64,000 bases of DNA from Lutibacter agarilyticus (GTDB lineage Bacteria > Bacteroidota > Bacteroidia > Flavobacteriales > Flavobacteriaceae): contig NZ_FZNT01000009.1 of NCBI RefSeq assembly GCF_900188235.1, forward strand, positions 161,925 to 225,924. Direction: 5' to 3'. Below, piece by piece: positions 28,409 through 38,289 of this stretch (the first letter of the stretch is position 1; every line of letters starts with the position of its first letter). The notes beneath the pieces are model-generated. The model saw nothing but the letters and a program-made list of their open reading frames with translations, made no database searches and was not told where the DNA came from. A program made the position numbers and the translations under genes.

Positions 28409-31219
28409 ATGAAAGTAAAAAACCTTTTAATTTTTAGTGCATTCGTATTGTTTGTTGCTTTTCCCGTTAAAGCACAGCAATTGTTAAAATCTGAAGAATT
28501 GACAGTTTCTGAAGGGTTTAAAAATCCTATTGGGTTTTACAATTCACAACCTACTTTTTCTTGGAAGTTACCAGTTTCTAAAGAGGTGAAAAGTCAATCG
28601 GCGTATCAAATAGTAGTAGCTACTAGTGAAGCGCTTTTGCCAAATAATCCCGATTTATGGGATTCTAAAAAGCGACAAAGCGATCAATCAACATTTGTAA
28701 AGTACGAAGGGAAAGCATTAAATTCTCGTCAAAAAGTTTATTGGCAAGTACGTTATTGGAATCAAGATAATAAAGTTTCAGAATACAGTGAAATCAATTC
28801 ATTTGAATTAGGCTTGTTAAATAATAGCGATTGGAAAGCCAAATGGGTTGGGTTAAATACCGCCAAAGACAGTATAAAAGGGGTGCGAAAATTTTTAATG
28901 CATCGTCCGCAATATTTAAGAAAAGGTTTTGAATTATCTTCAGTAGTGATTGCTGCAAGATTATACATTACAGCAAAAGGTGTTTTTGATGTGCATTTAA
29001 ATGGTAAAAACGTAAGTGATGATGTAATGCCTCCAGGTTGGACACCTTATAACCACCGTATTGAAACCATTACTTATGATGTTTCACAGCTTTTAGCAGC
29101 TGGACAAAATACCTTAGCTGTTGAATTAGCTTCAGGATGGCATTCAGGAAGAATAAGTAGAGGAAAAGCACTTTACGAAAACTTTGCCTCTCCTAAAATT
29201 TTATGCCAACTTGAAATTGAGTTGAAAGATGGTTCTAAAGTAGTTATTTATTCAGATGAAACTTGGAAAGGTACTACCAACGGTCCAATAAGATTGGCTG
29301 GTATTTACGATGGTGAAACTTATGATGCCAATCTTGAAATACCAAATTGGTTAACTTCAAATTTTGATGATACTTCTTGGGAAAATGTAGTAACCGAAGC
29401 TATTACAGATACTGTCAAATTGCAGCCTAAGCGTCATAGTACAGTTAAAGAAAAAGTAATTATAGATGATGTTGAGTTGGTTGCAGTAAATGAGCATACC
29501 GCAATATTTAACTTAAAACAAAATATGGTTGGAGTACCAATGTTTAAAGTGCCAATGAAAAAAGGAGATACATTAAAAATTCGCTTTTCTGAAATGCTAT
29601 TAGCTGATGGTTCGTTTTATACCACAAATTATCGTTCAGCTAAATCAACTGATTATTACATCGCTGCTGAAGATGGTGTAATAAATTATAAACCAAAATT
29701 TACATTTCATGGATTTCAGTTTGTAGAATTAATTGGTTATGATCAACAAGCAAAACCTGATTCAAGTTGGGTACAAGGTGTGGTGCAGCATTCAGATTTT
29801 GAAGCGAACGGAACGTTTACTTCTTCTCATAAAAAATTAAACCAATTACAAAGTAACATTACGTGGGGCTTGCGCGATAATTTTTTCGATATTCCTACCG
29901 ATTGTCCGCAACGCGATGAACGTTTAGGATGGACTGGAGATGCGCAGGTTATTTCACCAACAGCAATGTTTAATTACAATACGCATGCTTTTTGGACCGC
30001 TTGGTTACAAAGTTTAAGGGAAAATCAATCAGAACATAAAAATGGTTTAGTACCTTTTATTGTACCAGATGTACTTCAAAATAGAAATGGTAGTTCTGGT
30101 TGGGGAGATGCTTGTGTAATTATTCCTTGGGATATTTATAATTTAACAGGAGATGTTACAGTGCTTAAAGATAGTTATGAATCTGCAAAAAAATGGGTTG
30201 GTTATTATCAGTCTAAAGTAAAGGAGAAAGCATATATTCCAAAAACGCACTCTTTTGCAGATTGGTTACAACCTTATCCAACTAAAACAGGTAAAATGGG
30301 AAATAGAGGCGATACACCAAAAGAGTTCATAAACACAGCTTATTTTGCGCATTCCGCTCATTTAATTTCTAAAATAGCAGGAGTTCTGGGGAAAACTGAA
30401 GACCAAAAAAAATATCAAGATTTATATAAAGCTGTTGCCAATGCTTTTGAAAATGAATTTTTTGATGAAAACGGAAAGTTTAAGCAAGAAAAGCAAACAC
30501 AAACAAGCTATTTATTGGCCATATATTTTGATTTGTTAAAACCAGCAACCAAAGTAAAAGCTCAAAAGCATTTATTGGAAGAAATTAAAAACGCAGACAA
30601 TCATTTAGGTACAGGCTTTTTAGGAACACCTATTTTACCAAAAGTTTTAGATGCTATGGGAGAGGTAGATTTAATGTATAAAATTCTATTTAAAGAAACC
30701 TACCCATCATGGTTTTATTCTATCAATCAAGGCGCAACTACCATGTGGGAACGTTGGAATAGTTTTAGTAAAAAGGAAGGTTATAATACTGAAAGTATGA
30801 ATAGCCTTAACCACTATGCATATGGTGCTGTGGGACAATGGATGTACGAGCGTATAGCAGGTATTGCATCTTTAGAGCCAGGTTACAAATCAATTAGAAT
30901 TGCACCACAACCAAATACCGAGTTTTTAACATCGGCTTTTGCAAGTTTAAATACACCTTATGGTAAAGTGTCTTCGTCTTGGAAAATTGAAAATGAGGAC
31001 TTTATTCTTGATGTTGTGATACCTCCAAATACTTCATCAAAAATTAGTATTCCAGCAAATACTTCAAAAGAATTACTTTTAAATGGTAAAACTTTTAAAG
31101 ATAATACAGCTATAAAATTAATAAACAAAGCAACAAATTCATTTGAATTAGTGGCGCAACCAGGAACTTATAAATTTCAATCTAAATTTCAATCTAAATT
31201 TCAATCTAAATTTCAATAA
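28409..31219 (+). CDS. GH78 alpha-L-rhamnosidase (copy A)
   Basis: This 936-residue secreted enzyme has a signal peptide ending near VKAQ. The order is an N-terminal Fn3-like module (about 30-135), galactose-binding beta-sandwiches (RLYITAKGVFDVHLNG, LASGWHSGRI), the (alpha/alpha)6 catalytic barrel and a C-terminal beta-sandwich. Catalytic motifs are DCPQRDERLGWTGDAQ with E504 and TTMWERWNS with E781, followed by SLNHYAYGAVGQWMYERIAG. It removes non-reducing alpha-L-rhamnose. The C-terminus ends in four KFQ-type units encoded by a 12-base tandem repeat. Its stop overlaps the next start by one base (TAATG), implying translational coupling. It is a close paralogue of the next gene. Confidence 0.95.
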   Translation: MKVKNLLIFSAFVLFVAFPVKAQQLLKSEELTVSEGFKNPIGFYNSQPTFSWKLPVSKEVKSQSAYQIVVATSEALLPNNPDLWDSKKRQSDQSTFVKYEGKALNSRQKVYWQVRYWNQDNKVSEYSEINSFELGLLNNSDWKAKWVGLNTAKDSIKGVRKFLMHRPQYLRKGFELSSVVIAARLYITAKGVFDVHLNGKNVSDDVMPPGWTPYNHRIETITYDVSQLLAAGQNTLAVELASGWHSGRISRGKALYENFASPKILCQLEIELKDGSKVVIYSDETWKGTTNGPIRLAGIYDGETYDANLEIPNWLTSNFDDTSWENVVTEAITDTVKLQPKRHSTVKEKVIIDDVELVAVNEHTAIFNLKQNMVGVPMFKVPMKKGDTLKIRFSEMLLADGSFYTTNYRSAKSTDYYIAAEDGVINYKPKFTFHGFQFVELIGYDQQAKPDSSWVQGVVQHSDFEANGTFTSSHKKLNQLQSNITWGLRDNFFDIPTDCPQRDERLGWTGDAQVISPTAMFNYNTHAFWTAWLQSLRENQSEHKNGLVPFIVPDVLQNRNGSSGWGDACVIIPWDIYNLTGDVTVLKDSYESAKKWVGYYQSKVKEKAYIPKTHSFADWLQPYPTKTGKMGNRGDTPKEFINTAYFAHSAHLISKIAGVLGKTEDQKKYQDLYKAVANAFENEFFDENGKFKQEKQTQTSYLLAIYFDLLKPATKVKAQKHLLEEIKNADNHLGTGFLGTPILPKVLDAMGEVDLMYKILFKETYPSWFYSINQGATTMWERWNSFSKKEGYNTESMNSLNHYAYGAVGQWMYERIAGIASLEPGYKSIRIAPQPNTEFLTSAFASLNTPYGKVSSSWKIENEDFILDVVIPPNTSSKISIPANTSKELLLNGKTFKDNTAIKLINKATNSFELVAQPGTYKFQSKFQSKFQSKFQ
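31165..31217 (+). repeat. 12-base tandem repeat at the 3' end of the GH78 gene
   Basis: The unit AAATTTCAATCT repeats in tandem, with the last copy ending AAATTTCAA before the TAA stop. It encodes KFQS KFQS KFQS KFQ. The neighbouring GH78 paralogue lacks it, ending MLVSKF instead, so the array is a recent slippage expansion in this copy. Confidence 0.9.
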
Positions 31220-33981
31220 TGAACTTAAAATCATCTTTTTACACAGTTACATTTTTAACTATTTTGTGCTTGTTTGTATCTTGCAAACAAGAGCATGTTT
31301 CAAAACCAGAAGGGTTAATTATTTCTGAAGGGTTTAAAAATCCATTAGGCTTTTATGATGCTACACCTACGTTTTCATGGCAGTTGCCCGTAGCTACTAC
31401 CATTAAAAGTCAAAAAGCTTATCAAATAGTAGTGGCAAGTAGTGAAGCGCTTTTACCAAACAATGCCGATTTATGGGATTCTAACAAACAAGAAAGCATT
31501 CAATCAACATTTATTCAATATGCAGGTAAAGCATTAAATTCTCGTCAAAAAGTATATTGGCAAGTAAAGTATTGGAACCAAGATAATGTGGCATCTGAAT
31601 GGAGTGCAATAAATTCATTTGAATTGGGCTTGTTAAACAATAGTGATTGGCAGGCTGAATGGATAGGCTTACCTACAAAAGAAGAAGGTGTAATTGGAAG
31701 TCAAGAGAATATTATTCACAGACCACAATACCTTAGAAAAGGTTTTGAGTTGACTAAAAATGTGGCTTCAGCAAGATTGTATATCACAGCTAAAGGTGTT
31801 TTTGATGTGGCAATAAACGGACAAGATGTGAGCGATGATGTAATGCCTCCGGGTTATACATCTTATAAAAAACGTATTGAAACCATTACGTATAATGTAA
31901 GTAATTTAATCAATTCAGGAAAAAATACCATAGGTGTTGAGGTTGCTGCAGGTTGGCATTCTGGAAGATTGGGATGGATGAAATCTTACTGGAGTGATAC
32001 CGAATCTCCAAAAATTATTTGTCAGTTAGAATTAACTATGGAAGATGGTTCAAAAGAAATCATTGTTTCTGATGCATTATGGAAAGGAACAACAAATGGA
32101 CCTATACGTCTTTCTGAAATTTATGATGGAGAAACCTACGATGCCAATTTAGAAATGCCAGCATGGACTACCAATACTTTTGATGACAAAAACTGGAAAC
32201 CAGTAAATGCTTTTGATATTTCAAATGATATTAAATTAGAACCTAAACGCCATACAACAGTTAAATCTAAAATTACATTAGAAACCAAAGAAGTTGTTGA
32301 AAAAGATGGTGCTGCAATTTTTGATTTACAGCAAAATATGGTAGGTGTGCCATTGTTAAAAGTGCCAATGAAAAAAGGGGAAACGCTTAAAATTAGATTT
32401 GCTGAAATGTTATCACCAGATGGTACTTTTTATACCGATAATTATAGAAGTGCTCAGTCTACAGATTATTACACTGCATCAGAAGATGGCGTTGTTGAAT
32501 GGATGCCAAAGTTTACTTTTCACGGATTTCGTTATGTAGAGTTAAGCGGATTTGATGCTTCTAAAACACCTTCAAAAGATTGGGTAACTGGTTTGGTTCA
32601 ATATTCAGATTTTGAAGAAAATGGAACTTTTACATCTTCACACGAAAAATTAAATCAGTTACAAAGTAATATTGTTTGGGGATTGCGTGGAAATTTCTTT
32701 GATATTCCAACCGATTGTCCGCAAAGAGATGAACGTATGGGGTGGACAGGTGATGCACAAGTATTTGGACCTACAGCTATGTTTAATGCAAATGTTTACA
32801 AGTTTTGGGCAAGTTGGTTACAAAGTGTACGTGAGTCGCAATACGATAACGGAGGAATTCCTTGGGTTGTGCCAGATGTTTTATACAATAACAAAGTAAG
32901 TGCAGGTTGGGGAGATGTATGTACTATTATTCCTTGGAAAATTTATTATAGAACGGGAGATAAGAGAATTCTTGAAGAAAACTACGAAACAATGAAAGGT
33001 TGGGTAGCCTATCACCAAGCTAAATCTAAAAAGTTTATATCATCTATGGGAGGTTTTGCAGATTGGTTACAACCGCTTCCGGCTAATGGAGACAACAAAG
33101 GAGATACATCACACTCTTTAATTGGAACTGCTTTCTTTGCGCATTCAGCTAAGTTAACTGCACAAACAGCACAGGCATTAGGCAAAACTGAAGATTATAA
33201 TACGTACAATCAGTTGTATAAAAACGTAGCAAATGCTTTTGCTGAAAAGTTTTTTGATGAAAAAGGAAAGATTAAAGATGTTGCAGAAACACAAACATCT
33301 TATTTGTTAGCTCTTGCTTTTGATTTATTGCCTGAAGCAAAACAAGCCAATGCAAAACAGTATTTATTAGAAAAAATAAATGAGGCAGACAATCATTTAC
33401 GTACTGGTTTTTTAGGAACACCTTTATTGTCTGAAGTTTTAGATGAAACAGGAGAAATCGATTTAATGTATAAATTATTGTTTAATGAAACGTATCCTTC
33501 ATGGTTTTATTCAATCAATCAAGGAGCTACTACTATTTGGGAGCGTTGGAACAGTTACAGTAAAGAAGAAGGTTTCAATCCTATGAATATGAATAGTTTA
33601 AATCATTATGCATACGGAGCAATTGGCGAGTGGATGTACGAGCGTATTGCTGGTATTGCTCCACTTGAGCCAGGATACAAAAAAATAAGTATTGCACCGC
33701 AGCCAAATGCACCACTTAATGCTGCTTCTGCATCATATGAAACGCCTTATGGAAAGGTAACTTCTTCTTGGAAAATAGAAAATAATACATTTCAACTAGA
33801 AACTACAATTCCGCCAAATACAACTGCTGTAATTAGTATTCCAGCAAATACTTCAGAAGCATTGCTTTTAAATGGTGAAACTTTTAAAGATAACGAGCAT
33901 ATAAAATTAACAAAAACAACTGCAAATTCATTTGAATTTTTGGCGCAACCAGGTACCTATATGTTGGTGTCTAAATTCTAA
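31219..33981 (+). CDS. GH78 alpha-L-rhamnosidase lipoprotein (copy B)
   Basis: This 920-residue paralogue of the preceding gene has the same domain order and long near-identical stretches (EGFKNP.GFY, GVFDV, SDDVMPPG, GTTNGPIRL, DCPQRDER). Catalytic glutamates are E505 in DCPQRDERMGWTGD and E775 in TTIWERWNS. Unlike copy A it carries a lipobox (FVSC, C22) followed by KQEH, so it is membrane-anchored and probably periplasmic. It starts on the last base of the previous stop codon. Duplicate enzymes with different targeting suggest division by location or by linkage/sulfation pattern. Confidence 0.95.
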   Translation: MNLKSSFYTVTFLTILCLFVSCKQEHVSKPEGLIISEGFKNPLGFYDATPTFSWQLPVATTIKSQKAYQIVVASSEALLPNNADLWDSNKQESIQSTFIQYAGKALNSRQKVYWQVKYWNQDNVASEWSAINSFELGLLNNSDWQAEWIGLPTKEEGVIGSQENIIHRPQYLRKGFELTKNVASARLYITAKGVFDVAINGQDVSDDVMPPGYTSYKKRIETITYNVSNLINSGKNTIGVEVAAGWHSGRLGWMKSYWSDTESPKIICQLELTMEDGSKEIIVSDALWKGTTNGPIRLSEIYDGETYDANLEMPAWTTNTFDDKNWKPVNAFDISNDIKLEPKRHTTVKSKITLETKEVVEKDGAAIFDLQQNMVGVPLLKVPMKKGETLKIRFAEMLSPDGTFYTDNYRSAQSTDYYTASEDGVVEWMPKFTFHGFRYVELSGFDASKTPSKDWVTGLVQYSDFEENGTFTSSHEKLNQLQSNIVWGLRGNFFDIPTDCPQRDERMGWTGDAQVFGPTAMFNANVYKFWASWLQSVRESQYDNGGIPWVVPDVLYNNKVSAGWGDVCTIIPWKIYYRTGDKRILEENYETMKGWVAYHQAKSKKFISSMGGFADWLQPLPANGDNKGDTSHSLIGTAFFAHSAKLTAQTAQALGKTEDYNTYNQLYKNVANAFAEKFFDEKGKIKDVAETQTSYLLALAFDLLPEAKQANAKQYLLEKINEADNHLRTGFLGTPLLSEVLDETGEIDLMYKLLFNETYPSWFYSINQGATTIWERWNSYSKEEGFNPMNMNSLNHYAYGAIGEWMYERIAGIAPLEPGYKKISIAPQPNAPLNAASASYETPYGKVTSSWKIENNTFQLETTIPPNTTAVISIPANTSEALLLNGETFKDNEHIKLTKTTANSFEFLAQPGTYMLVSKF

Positions 33982-33983
33982 TT

Positions 33984-34958
33984 ATGTTAAAGCAAATTTA
34001 CATAGCATCTGTATTTTTGTTGATTTTACTGTCGACAGTAGGTTGTATTCATAAAAAAAAGACGATTGAAGTTAATGTCAACCAGCAAGAAATAGCTAAT
34101 AAAAAGGATATTAATAATCCTGTAATTCGTCATATACGTACTGCAGATCCTTCAGCGCATGTTTGGAAAGATGGTAAAGTATGGATGTATACATCACACG
34201 ATATGGAAGATGCTACATTCTACGACTCAATGGATGGTTACCACGCATTTTCTTCAGCAGATATGGTAAATTGGAAAGACCATGGAGAGGTGCTTCATTC
34301 TAGAGATATCCCTTGGGGTGTTGGCGGATGGATGTGGGCACCAACAGCTATTTATAAAAATAACAAATACTATTTACTATATCCTCATTCTGTAAAAGGA
34401 GTAAAAGATGATATGCGTTGTGGTGTTGCTGTTAGTGATGTACCAGAAGGACCTTTTAAATATTTGGGTTGGATAGAAGGTGTTGAAGGGCAATGGTTAG
34501 ATCCATGTGTTTTTACCGATGATGATGGGAAAACCTATTTATATTGGGGTGTTAGAGAGCCAAAAGTAGCTCTATTAAAAGACAACCTTTTAGAATTGGC
34601 AGAAACCCCAAGAACCATTGAATATGGAAGTAATAATTTTTTTGAAGCTAGTTATATGCACAAGCAAAATGGGAACTATTATTTTTCATTCAACGCTGGT
34701 TTAGGAGGTTTTTATGCTATGGGAGACAGTCCGTATGGACCCTTTGAATATAAAGGAGGTATCAACCCAAAACAAAGACAAGACCATCATTCTATAGTTG
34801 AATATAAAGGGCAAAACTATTTCTTTTATCATGTACAAGATTGGAATGGCGGTACAAAATATAGAAGAAACACTTGTATAGAGTATTTGTATTATAATGA
34901 AGATGGAACAATTAAAGAAATTTATGCAACCAAAACAGGAGTTAAAAAAATCAAATAA
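33984..34958 (+). CDS. GH43-family glycosidase lipoprotein
   Basis: This 324-residue lipoprotein (lipobox TVGC, C21) has a five-bladed GH43 propeller. The catalytic triad is visible: base D55 in RTADPSAHVWKDG, pKa-tuning D173 in QWLDPCVFTDDDG, and acid E221 in NNFFEASYMH. GH43 enzymes are inverting beta-xylosidases or alpha-L-arabinofuranosidases. Ulvan contains beta-xylose, so beta-xylosidase is the more natural guess. It starts two bases after copy B of GH78 and 16 bases before a sulfatase, so it is operonic. Confidence 0.88.
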   Translation: MLKQIYIASVFLLILLSTVGCIHKKKTIEVNVNQQEIANKKDINNPVIRHIRTADPSAHVWKDGKVWMYTSHDMEDATFYDSMDGYHAFSSADMVNWKDHGEVLHSRDIPWGVGGWMWAPTAIYKNNKYYLLYPHSVKGVKDDMRCGVAVSDVPEGPFKYLGWIEGVEGQWLDPCVFTDDDGKTYLYWGVREPKVALLKDNLLELAETPRTIEYGSNNFFEASYMHKQNGNYYFSFNAGLGGFYAMGDSPYGPFEYKGGINPKQRQDHHSIVEYKGQNYFFYHVQDWNGGTKYRRNTCIEYLYYNEDGTIKEIYATKTGVKKIK

Positions 34959-34974
34959 AATTAAATTAAACTAA

Positions 34975-36456
34975 ATGAAAATTAATAAATTACTAAGTAT
35001 AGCTTTGCTAAGTGTTATAGCACTAGTAAGTTGCGAGAAATCAAAAAAAACAGCTGAAGTAAAAAAGCAATCAAAACCAAACGTTGTTTACATTTTAACC
35101 GATCAGTGGAGAGGTTCAGCTTTAGGTTATGCAGGTGATCCAAATGTAAAAACACCTAATCTTGATAATTTTGCAAAAGAGGCTGTAAATTTTACAAATG
35201 CGGTTTCAGTTACTCCTGTTTGTACACCTCACCGTGCAGCGTTACTAACAGGTAGGTTTCCTACTTCAACGGGAATGTTTTTAAACGATATTTATTTGCC
35301 TTCAGAAGAGCTATGTATGGCTGAAATTTTTAAGGCTGAAGGATACAATACTGCTTATTTAGGAAAATGGCATTTAGATGGTCATGGCCGATTAAATAAC
35401 GTAATTCCTGAAAGACGTCAGGGGTTTGATTATTGGAAAGGTTTAGAGTGTTCGCACAATTATACGAAGATGCCTTATTATGAAAATGACGATCCTGAAA
35501 TGAAATATTGGGAAGGTTATTCACCAAATGCTTTAACTAAAGATGCCAATAAATATTTAAGCGATCACGCTAAAAGTGATGACCCTTTTTTATTGTTTAT
35601 ATCAATAGCAACACCACATTATCCTCATAATAGCGCTCCTAAAAAATTTAAGGATATGTATCCTCAAGAAAGCTTAAAGTTAGCTCCAAATGTTTCAAAA
35701 GAGTGGGAAGAGAGAACACGTAAAGAATTGCAAGGTTACTATGCTCATTGTACAGCTACAGATGAAGCTATTGGAACGGTTTTAGATAAAATAAAAGAAT
35801 TAAATTTATTAGAGAATACCATTGTTGTATTTTCATCAGACCATGGTGAAATGATGGGAGCGCATGGTGTAAAACCTTTTGTAAAACAATTGGCTTGGGA
35901 TGAGGCGCTTAGAGTTCCTTTTTTAATTAGTTACCCTTCAATAGGAAAAAATAAAGGAACAGTTGTAAATGCACCAATCAATACACCAGACATACTTCCT
36001 TCATTATTAGGTTTGGCTAATATTAAAATTCCAGCAACTGTTGAAGGAGAAAATATTGCTACATTAATTAAAAATCCAGATCCAAATGCTGATCGTGCAG
36101 CTTTGGTAATGAATGTGAGTCCTTTTGGTTCAAACATAAAAGATTCAGAATACAGAGCTATTAGAACTAAGCAATACACTTATGCAAAAACTCCTGAAGG
36201 AGCAAGTGCACTTTTTGATAATTTAAGCGATCCTTATCAAATGAATAACTTATTAAATAAGCCTGAAGTTAAAGAGATTCAACAAAATTTGGATCAACAA
36301 TTAAATGCAGCATTAAATGATATAGGAGACGAATTTAAACCCCGTGATTTCTATATGAAAAAATGGAACTATACATTTGATAAAAAAAGAAATGCTATTG
36401 ATTGGAGGGCTTGGAATGAAGGTAAAGGAGTTTTACAATCTCCAATAATGAAATAA
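34975..36456 (+). CDS. S1-family sulfatase lipoprotein
   Basis: This is a 493-residue sulfatase with lipobox cysteine C20 (LVSCEKSKK). The signature CTPHRAALLTGR gives formylglycine site C83 and R87; the usual S/A at the second-last position is H. Metal-site segments are YILTDQWRGSALGY, with DQ instead of DD, and SSDHGEMMGAHG. HLDGHGR and TPHYPHNSAP supply further conserved His/Lys positions. It is the last gene of the GH78-GH43 operon before a terminator. The subfamily is not assigned; the DQWR start resembles the choline-sulfatase/arylsulfatase-like branch. Confidence 0.88.
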   Translation: MKINKLLSIALLSVIALVSCEKSKKTAEVKKQSKPNVVYILTDQWRGSALGYAGDPNVKTPNLDNFAKEAVNFTNAVSVTPVCTPHRAALLTGRFPTSTGMFLNDIYLPSEELCMAEIFKAEGYNTAYLGKWHLDGHGRLNNVIPERRQGFDYWKGLECSHNYTKMPYYENDDPEMKYWEGYSPNALTKDANKYLSDHAKSDDPFLLFISIATPHYPHNSAPKKFKDMYPQESLKLAPNVSKEWEERTRKELQGYYAHCTATDEAIGTVLDKIKELNLLENTIVVFSSDHGEMMGAHGVKPFVKQLAWDEALRVPFLISYPSIGKNKGTVVNAPINTPDILPSLLGLANIKIPATVEGENIATLIKNPDPNADRAALVMNVSPFGSNIKDSEYRAIRTKQYTYAKTPEGASALFDNLSDPYQMNNLLNKPEVKEIQQNLDQQLNAALNDIGDEFKPRDFYMKKWNYTFDKKRNAIDWRAWNEGKGVLQSPIMK

Positions 36457-36508
36457 AATAGTTTTGAAATTTTTGAAGAAAAACATTTAAATACTATTGC
36501 TGTTTTAA

Positions 36509-36543
36509 AAAATAGGTTGGCTTTAAAAGCGCAACCTATTTTT
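36509..36543 (+). terminator. Rho-independent terminator between two sulfatase genes
   Basis: AAAATAGGTTG and CAACCTATTTT form the stem around GCTTTAAAAGCG, part of which can itself pair, and T residues continue. The next ATG follows 20 bases later, so the downstream sulfatase needs read-through or its own weak promoter. Confidence 0.8.
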
Positions 36544-36562
36544 AATATTTATATACAATTTA

Positions 36563-38140
36563 ATGAGGAATTTAGGATTTATTTTTTTGATTTTGCTAAC
36601 TATATCTTGCAAAACCAAAGAACAAAAGGTAAAAGTTGAAAAGCCAAATATTCTTTTCATTGTAGCTGATGATTTGGGTTATTCAGATCTAGGTTTTATG
36701 GGGAGTGAATATTATGAAACACCTAATATTGATGAAATCGCTGCTAACGGAATGGTATTTACCAATGGGTATGCAGGTTGCCAAGTATGTAGCCCGTCAC
36801 GAGCAACATTGTTAACAGGTCAGTTTACAGCAAGGCACGGAGTTACAGATTGGATTGGCGCTCCCGAAGGTGAAGCTTGGCGTACAAAAAACCGCTACAC
36901 TAAAGTGCTTCCTGCAGCATACAAACATCATATAGATACCAACATGGTAACATTGCCAATGGCTTTGAAAAATGCAGGATATGCAACTTTTTTTGCTGGT
37001 AAATGGCATTTGGGAGACGAAGGTTTTTATCCTGAAAATTATGGATTTGATATGAACAAAGGAGGGTACCATAGAGGAGGTCCTGCAGGTGGTTATTTTG
37101 CGCCTTTCAACAATCCAAAATTAGACAATAAAGAGCCAGGCGAAAATCTTTCTATGCGGTTGGCTAAAGAAACGGTAAATTTCATAAAAGCTTCAAAAGA
37201 CAAACCATTTTTAGCGTATTTGTCTTTTTATGCGGTACATGGACCTATCCAAACTTCAAAAGAAAAATGGGAAAAATACCGAGACAAAGCTATTGAAAAT
37301 GGAGTTGCTGAAAAAGGTTTTGAAGAAGGTGATTTATTGCCTATGCGAAAATATCAAGACAATCCTGTTTATGGAGGTTTAGTTGAAACAATGGATGATG
37401 CTGTTGGAATGGTTTTAAACGCACTCAAAGAAACAGGTTTAGATAAAAATACCATCGTTATTTTTACTTCAGACAATGGTGGGGTAACGTCTGGAGATAA
37501 CTATTCAACCAATAATCTTCCGTTAAAAGGCGGTAAAGGTTATCAGTGGGAAGGCGGTATAAGGATTCCGTATGTTGTAAGCGTTCCTTGGATGCATCAA
37601 CAAGCTGAACAAAGTAATATTCCTGTTGCAGGAAGCGACTTTTTTCCAACAATACTAGACCTTGCAGGTTTGCCTTTGCCATCAAATGCACAGGTAGACG
37701 GTAAAAGTATTGTTCCCGTTTTAAAAGGAAATACATTGGAAGAGCGCCCGTTATATTGGCATTATCCGCATTATGGAAACCAAGGTGGAAGGCCTGTTTC
37801 TATAGTGAGAAAAGGAGATTGGAAACTCATTCATTTTTGGGAAGATGGGCACAATGAATTATATAATTTAGTTAAAGATATTCATGAAGATAACGATTTA
37901 GCCAAACTTCAACCAGAAAAAACAACTCAGATGTCCAAAGCACTCTTAAACTGGTTAGAAGAAGTTGGAGCTAAATACCCAGAACCTGATCCACTTTACG
38001 ATGCAATAAAAGAAAAAGAAGCCATCGCAAAAAAGAAAAAGAATATGTTTAATTATCATGAAACGCTTCGTAAAGATATGTTGCAGAATGATTGGCAACC
38101 TAATAAAACCTGGTGGGGAAGTATTCAAACTGTAGACTAG
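36563..38140 (+). CDS. S1-family sulfatase lipoprotein (arylsulfatase A-like)
   Basis: This is a 525-residue sulfatase with lipobox cysteine C16 (TISCKTKEQ). Metal and catalytic motifs are IVADDLGYSDLGFMG, CSPSRATLLTGQFTARHG (formylglycine C76, R80), FAGKWHLG, and TSDNGG, with N rather than H, typical of the arylsulfatase A-like branch. It ends in a lysine-rich helix (KEKEAIAKKKKNMFNYHETL) and WWGSIQTVD. It acts on sulfate esters of PUL oligosaccharides, probably in the periplasm. It lies alone between a terminator and promoter site 6. Confidence 0.9.
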   Translation: MRNLGFIFLILLTISCKTKEQKVKVEKPNILFIVADDLGYSDLGFMGSEYYETPNIDEIAANGMVFTNGYAGCQVCSPSRATLLTGQFTARHGVTDWIGAPEGEAWRTKNRYTKVLPAAYKHHIDTNMVTLPMALKNAGYATFFAGKWHLGDEGFYPENYGFDMNKGGYHRGGPAGGYFAPFNNPKLDNKEPGENLSMRLAKETVNFIKASKDKPFLAYLSFYAVHGPIQTSKEKWEKYRDKAIENGVAEKGFEEGDLLPMRKYQDNPVYGGLVETMDDAVGMVLNALKETGLDKNTIVIFTSDNGGVTSGDNYSTNNLPLKGGKGYQWEGGIRIPYVVSVPWMHQQAEQSNIPVAGSDFFPTILDLAGLPLPSNAQVDGKSIVPVLKGNTLEERPLYWHYPHYGNQGGRPVSIVRKGDWKLIHFWEDGHNELYNLVKDIHEDNDLAKLQPEKTTQMSKALLNWLEEVGAKYPEPDPLYDAIKEKEAIAKKKKNMFNYHETLRKDMLQNDWQPNKTWWGSIQTVD

Positions 38141-38219
38141 TGTTTTATAAAATATGTTAAAATAGGAGTAATAAATCTTAATATGTTCTTAAACTCCAAG
38201 TTTTAAGCTTTAACCGCAT

Positions 38220-38264
38220 AGTACAGGATACAATTCTTTGTTGATTAAGTTATTTTTAGACCTG
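38220..38264 (+). promoter_or_regulatory. AGTACAGGATA box plus -7-like element (site 6)
   Basis: ATAGTACAGGATA spans 38218-38230, followed by CTTTG at 38236-38240 and TAGACCTG at 38257-38264. The box is 67 bases before the ATG at 38290. The spacing to the -7-like element is longer here by six bases than at sites 1, 3, 4 and 7. Confidence 0.55.
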
Positions 38265-38289
38265 TTTAAAAAAACTTAAAACCAGTAAC

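Noticed and set aside
31165..31217. Short repeat array considered as a CRISPR-like array
   Set aside because: Units are 12 bases, contiguous without spacers, and in frame within a coding sequence.
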